Positions 4,406 through 5,394 of a stretch of 5,394 nt of DNA are shown here, in pieces. Below the pieces are notes generated by a model that searched no databases, was not told the origin of the DNA, and saw nothing but the letters and a program-made list of their open reading frames with translations. A program made the translations under genes and the position numbers. The first letter of the stretch is position 1, and the number at the start of each line of letters is the position of its first letter. Location of the stretch: NCBI GenBank assembly GCA_027487195.1, contig JAIYEB010000008.1, positions 1 to 5,394 on the forward strand, read 5' to 3'. This stretch comes from Hyphomicrobiales bacterium (GTDB lineage Bacteria; Pseudomonadota; Alphaproteobacteria; Rhizobiales; UBA4765).

Positions 4406-5394
4406 TCCCGCTCGCCGTTCCCGATCTGCGTGGACGCGAGGCGGAGTTGCTCTTGCAGTGCGTCCGCGACAACTGGGTGTCGACCGCAGGGCCAGATGTC
4501 AAAAAGCTTGAGGATGAAATCGCTGCGTTGACAGGTCGAAAGCATGCCATCGCGGTTTCGACCGGCACGGCGGGCCTCCATATGGCGCTTGTTGGTCTTG
4601 GCATTGGCCCCGGCGACCGGGTTGCGGTTCCGGACTGGACGTTCGCGGCAACAGCCAACGCCGTCTGCCATGCCGGCGCAGAACCGGTTTTCATCGATAT
4701 CAGCCCCCGGGACTGGGCCATTGATCCGGTTCTTCTCGATCAGGCGCTTGCTTCAGATCCGACAATCCGCGCTGTCATTGCTGTCGATCCGCTCGGGCAT
4801 GCCGCTGATCTTGATGCACTTTTTGAAGTGACACAGCGCCATGGCGTGGCGCTTGTTGAGGATTCTGCGGCGGCGATCGGGACGCTTTATCGCGGCAAGC
4901 CTTGCGGGTCGTTTGGGGCCGCCTCGGTGTTCTCGTTCAATGGCAACAAGACCGTCACTGCCGGTGGCGGCGGCATGGTCATGACGGATGATGATGAGAT
5001 TGCCCGCATCGTGCGGCACGTCTCGACCACAGCGCGTCTTGATGGCCAGTACCTTCACGACCGTGTCGGTTACAACCATCGCATGACGAATGTGAATGCA
5101 GCCATCGGGCGTGCGCAACTCGAGCGGCTTGGTGAGATGGTTGCAGCAAAACGCGCTATCGCCGCGCGTTATGATGCAGCCCTTGAAAATCGCAACGATA
5201 TGCGCCGGATGCCACGCCCGGACCATTCCTGGTCGACGGCCTGGCTCTATTCCATTGAGCTTGAAACAGCAGATGCCGCTGAGGAGCTTGTCAAACGCAT
5301 GGACCTGAATGGCATTCAGGCCAGGGTGTTCTGGCGTTCGCTCTCGGCTCAGGCAGCCTGGGCCGGCGCACCTTCCCTGCTCAATGGCACGTCG
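4402..5394 (+). CDS. legC: LegC-type PLP-dependent sugar aminotransferase (3' end outside window)
   Basis: 331 codons of a DegT/DnrJ/EryC1-family aminotransferase, open at the right edge. The N terminus, MIPLAVPDLRGREAELL with GTG read as Met, and NWVSTAG (24-30) match the LegC subgroup. Next come STGTAGLHMAL (53-63, PLP phosphate loop), VPDWTFAATANAV (76-88), VEDSAAAIG (152-160, with D154 toward the pyridine nitrogen), and SFNGNK (178-183) with K183 as the Schiff-base lysine before TAGGGGMV. YLHDRVGYNHRMTNVNAA (217-234) is also typical. In the family the enzyme uses glutamate to aminate the 4-keto product of LegB. The start is GTG 4402 by family alignment. In-frame ATG 4336 would add 22 unconserved residues; neither has a clear Shine-Dalgarno. 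The frame is blocked by TGA at 4318. Full-length relatives have roughly 370-390 residues, so perhaps 40-60 are missing. Confidence 0.87.
   Translation, partial: MIPLAVPDLRGREAELLLQCVRDNWVSTAGPDVKKLEDEIAALTGRKHAIAVSTGTAGLHMALVGLGIGPGDRVAVPDWTFAATANAVCHAGAEPVFIDISPRDWAIDPVLLDQALASDPTIRAVIAVDPLGHAADLDALFEVTQRHGVALVEDSAAAIGTLYRGKPCGSFGAASVFSFNGNKTVTAGGGGMVMTDDDEIARIVRHVSTTARLDGQYLHDRVGYNHRMTNVNAAIGRAQLERLGEMVAAKRAIAARYDAALENRNDMRRMPRPDHSWSTAWLYSIELETADAAEELVKRMDLNGIQARVFWRSLSAQAAWAGAPSLLNGTS

Noticed and set aside
4350..4721. Minus-strand open frames opposite the legC start
   Set aside because: Antisense to the well-supported aminotransferase frame and without recognisable motifs.
1..5394. CRISPR arrays, insertion sequences, tRNA or rRNA genes, phage genes
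   Set aside because: No regularly spaced repeats, transposase motifs, terminal inverted repeats or RNA-gene signatures were seen; the window is almost fully occupied by glycan-synthesis genes.

Overview
The window looks like part of a bacterial surface-glycan (flagellin, capsule or O-antigen type) biosynthesis locus from a GC-rich Gram-negative bacterium, most likely an alphaproteobacterium. The taxon is inferred from base composition, codon choice and alphaproteobacterial-style promoter motifs; nothing here fixes the genus. Six protein genes fill almost the whole window. Two of them run off its ends.

Layout from left to right: (1) The 5' part of a GT4-type glycosyltransferase gene on the minus strand (1-264), cut by the window edge. 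(2) A complete GT4 glycosyltransferase on the minus strand (261-1388), whose stop codon overlaps the start of the first by 4 nt (ATGA). (3) A class I SAM-dependent methyltransferase on the plus strand (1419-2267), divergent from the glycosyltransferases. (4) An aldo/keto reductase on the minus strand (2269-3153), tail-to-tail with the methyltransferase, with one base between the two stop codons. (5) A LegB-type NAD-dependent sugar-nucleotide 4,6-dehydratase on the minus strand (3158-4168), immediately upstream of the reductase. (6) A 233-base divergent control region (4169-4401). (7) A LegC-type PLP-dependent sugar aminotransferase on the plus strand (4402 to beyond 5394).

LegB and LegC are consecutive enzymes of the legionaminic-acid branch of nonulosonate (bacterial sialic-acid-like) synthesis. 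The dehydratase makes a 4-keto-6-deoxy-GlcNAc nucleotide and the aminotransferase converts it to the 4-amino sugar. The later steps (N-acetyltransferase LegH, hydrolysing 2-epimerase LegG, synthase LegI, CMP transferase LegF) are not in the window and would be expected mainly beyond the right edge, downstream of legC. The glycosyltransferases and methyltransferase would assemble and decorate the glycan. The role of the aldo/keto reductase is open.

The most interesting non-coding signal is between legB and legC. A 50-base two-tier inverted repeat is centred at about 4240: an inner GTTCA-N5-TGAAC palindrome inside outer arms that each contain an outward-facing TTGACC (-35-like) box. This looks like one operator placed symmetrically between two divergent promoters. 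A 35-codon upstream ORF (4298-4405) ends in a GTGA overlap with the legC start. All functional calls rest on reading protein motifs by eye; no database search was run.
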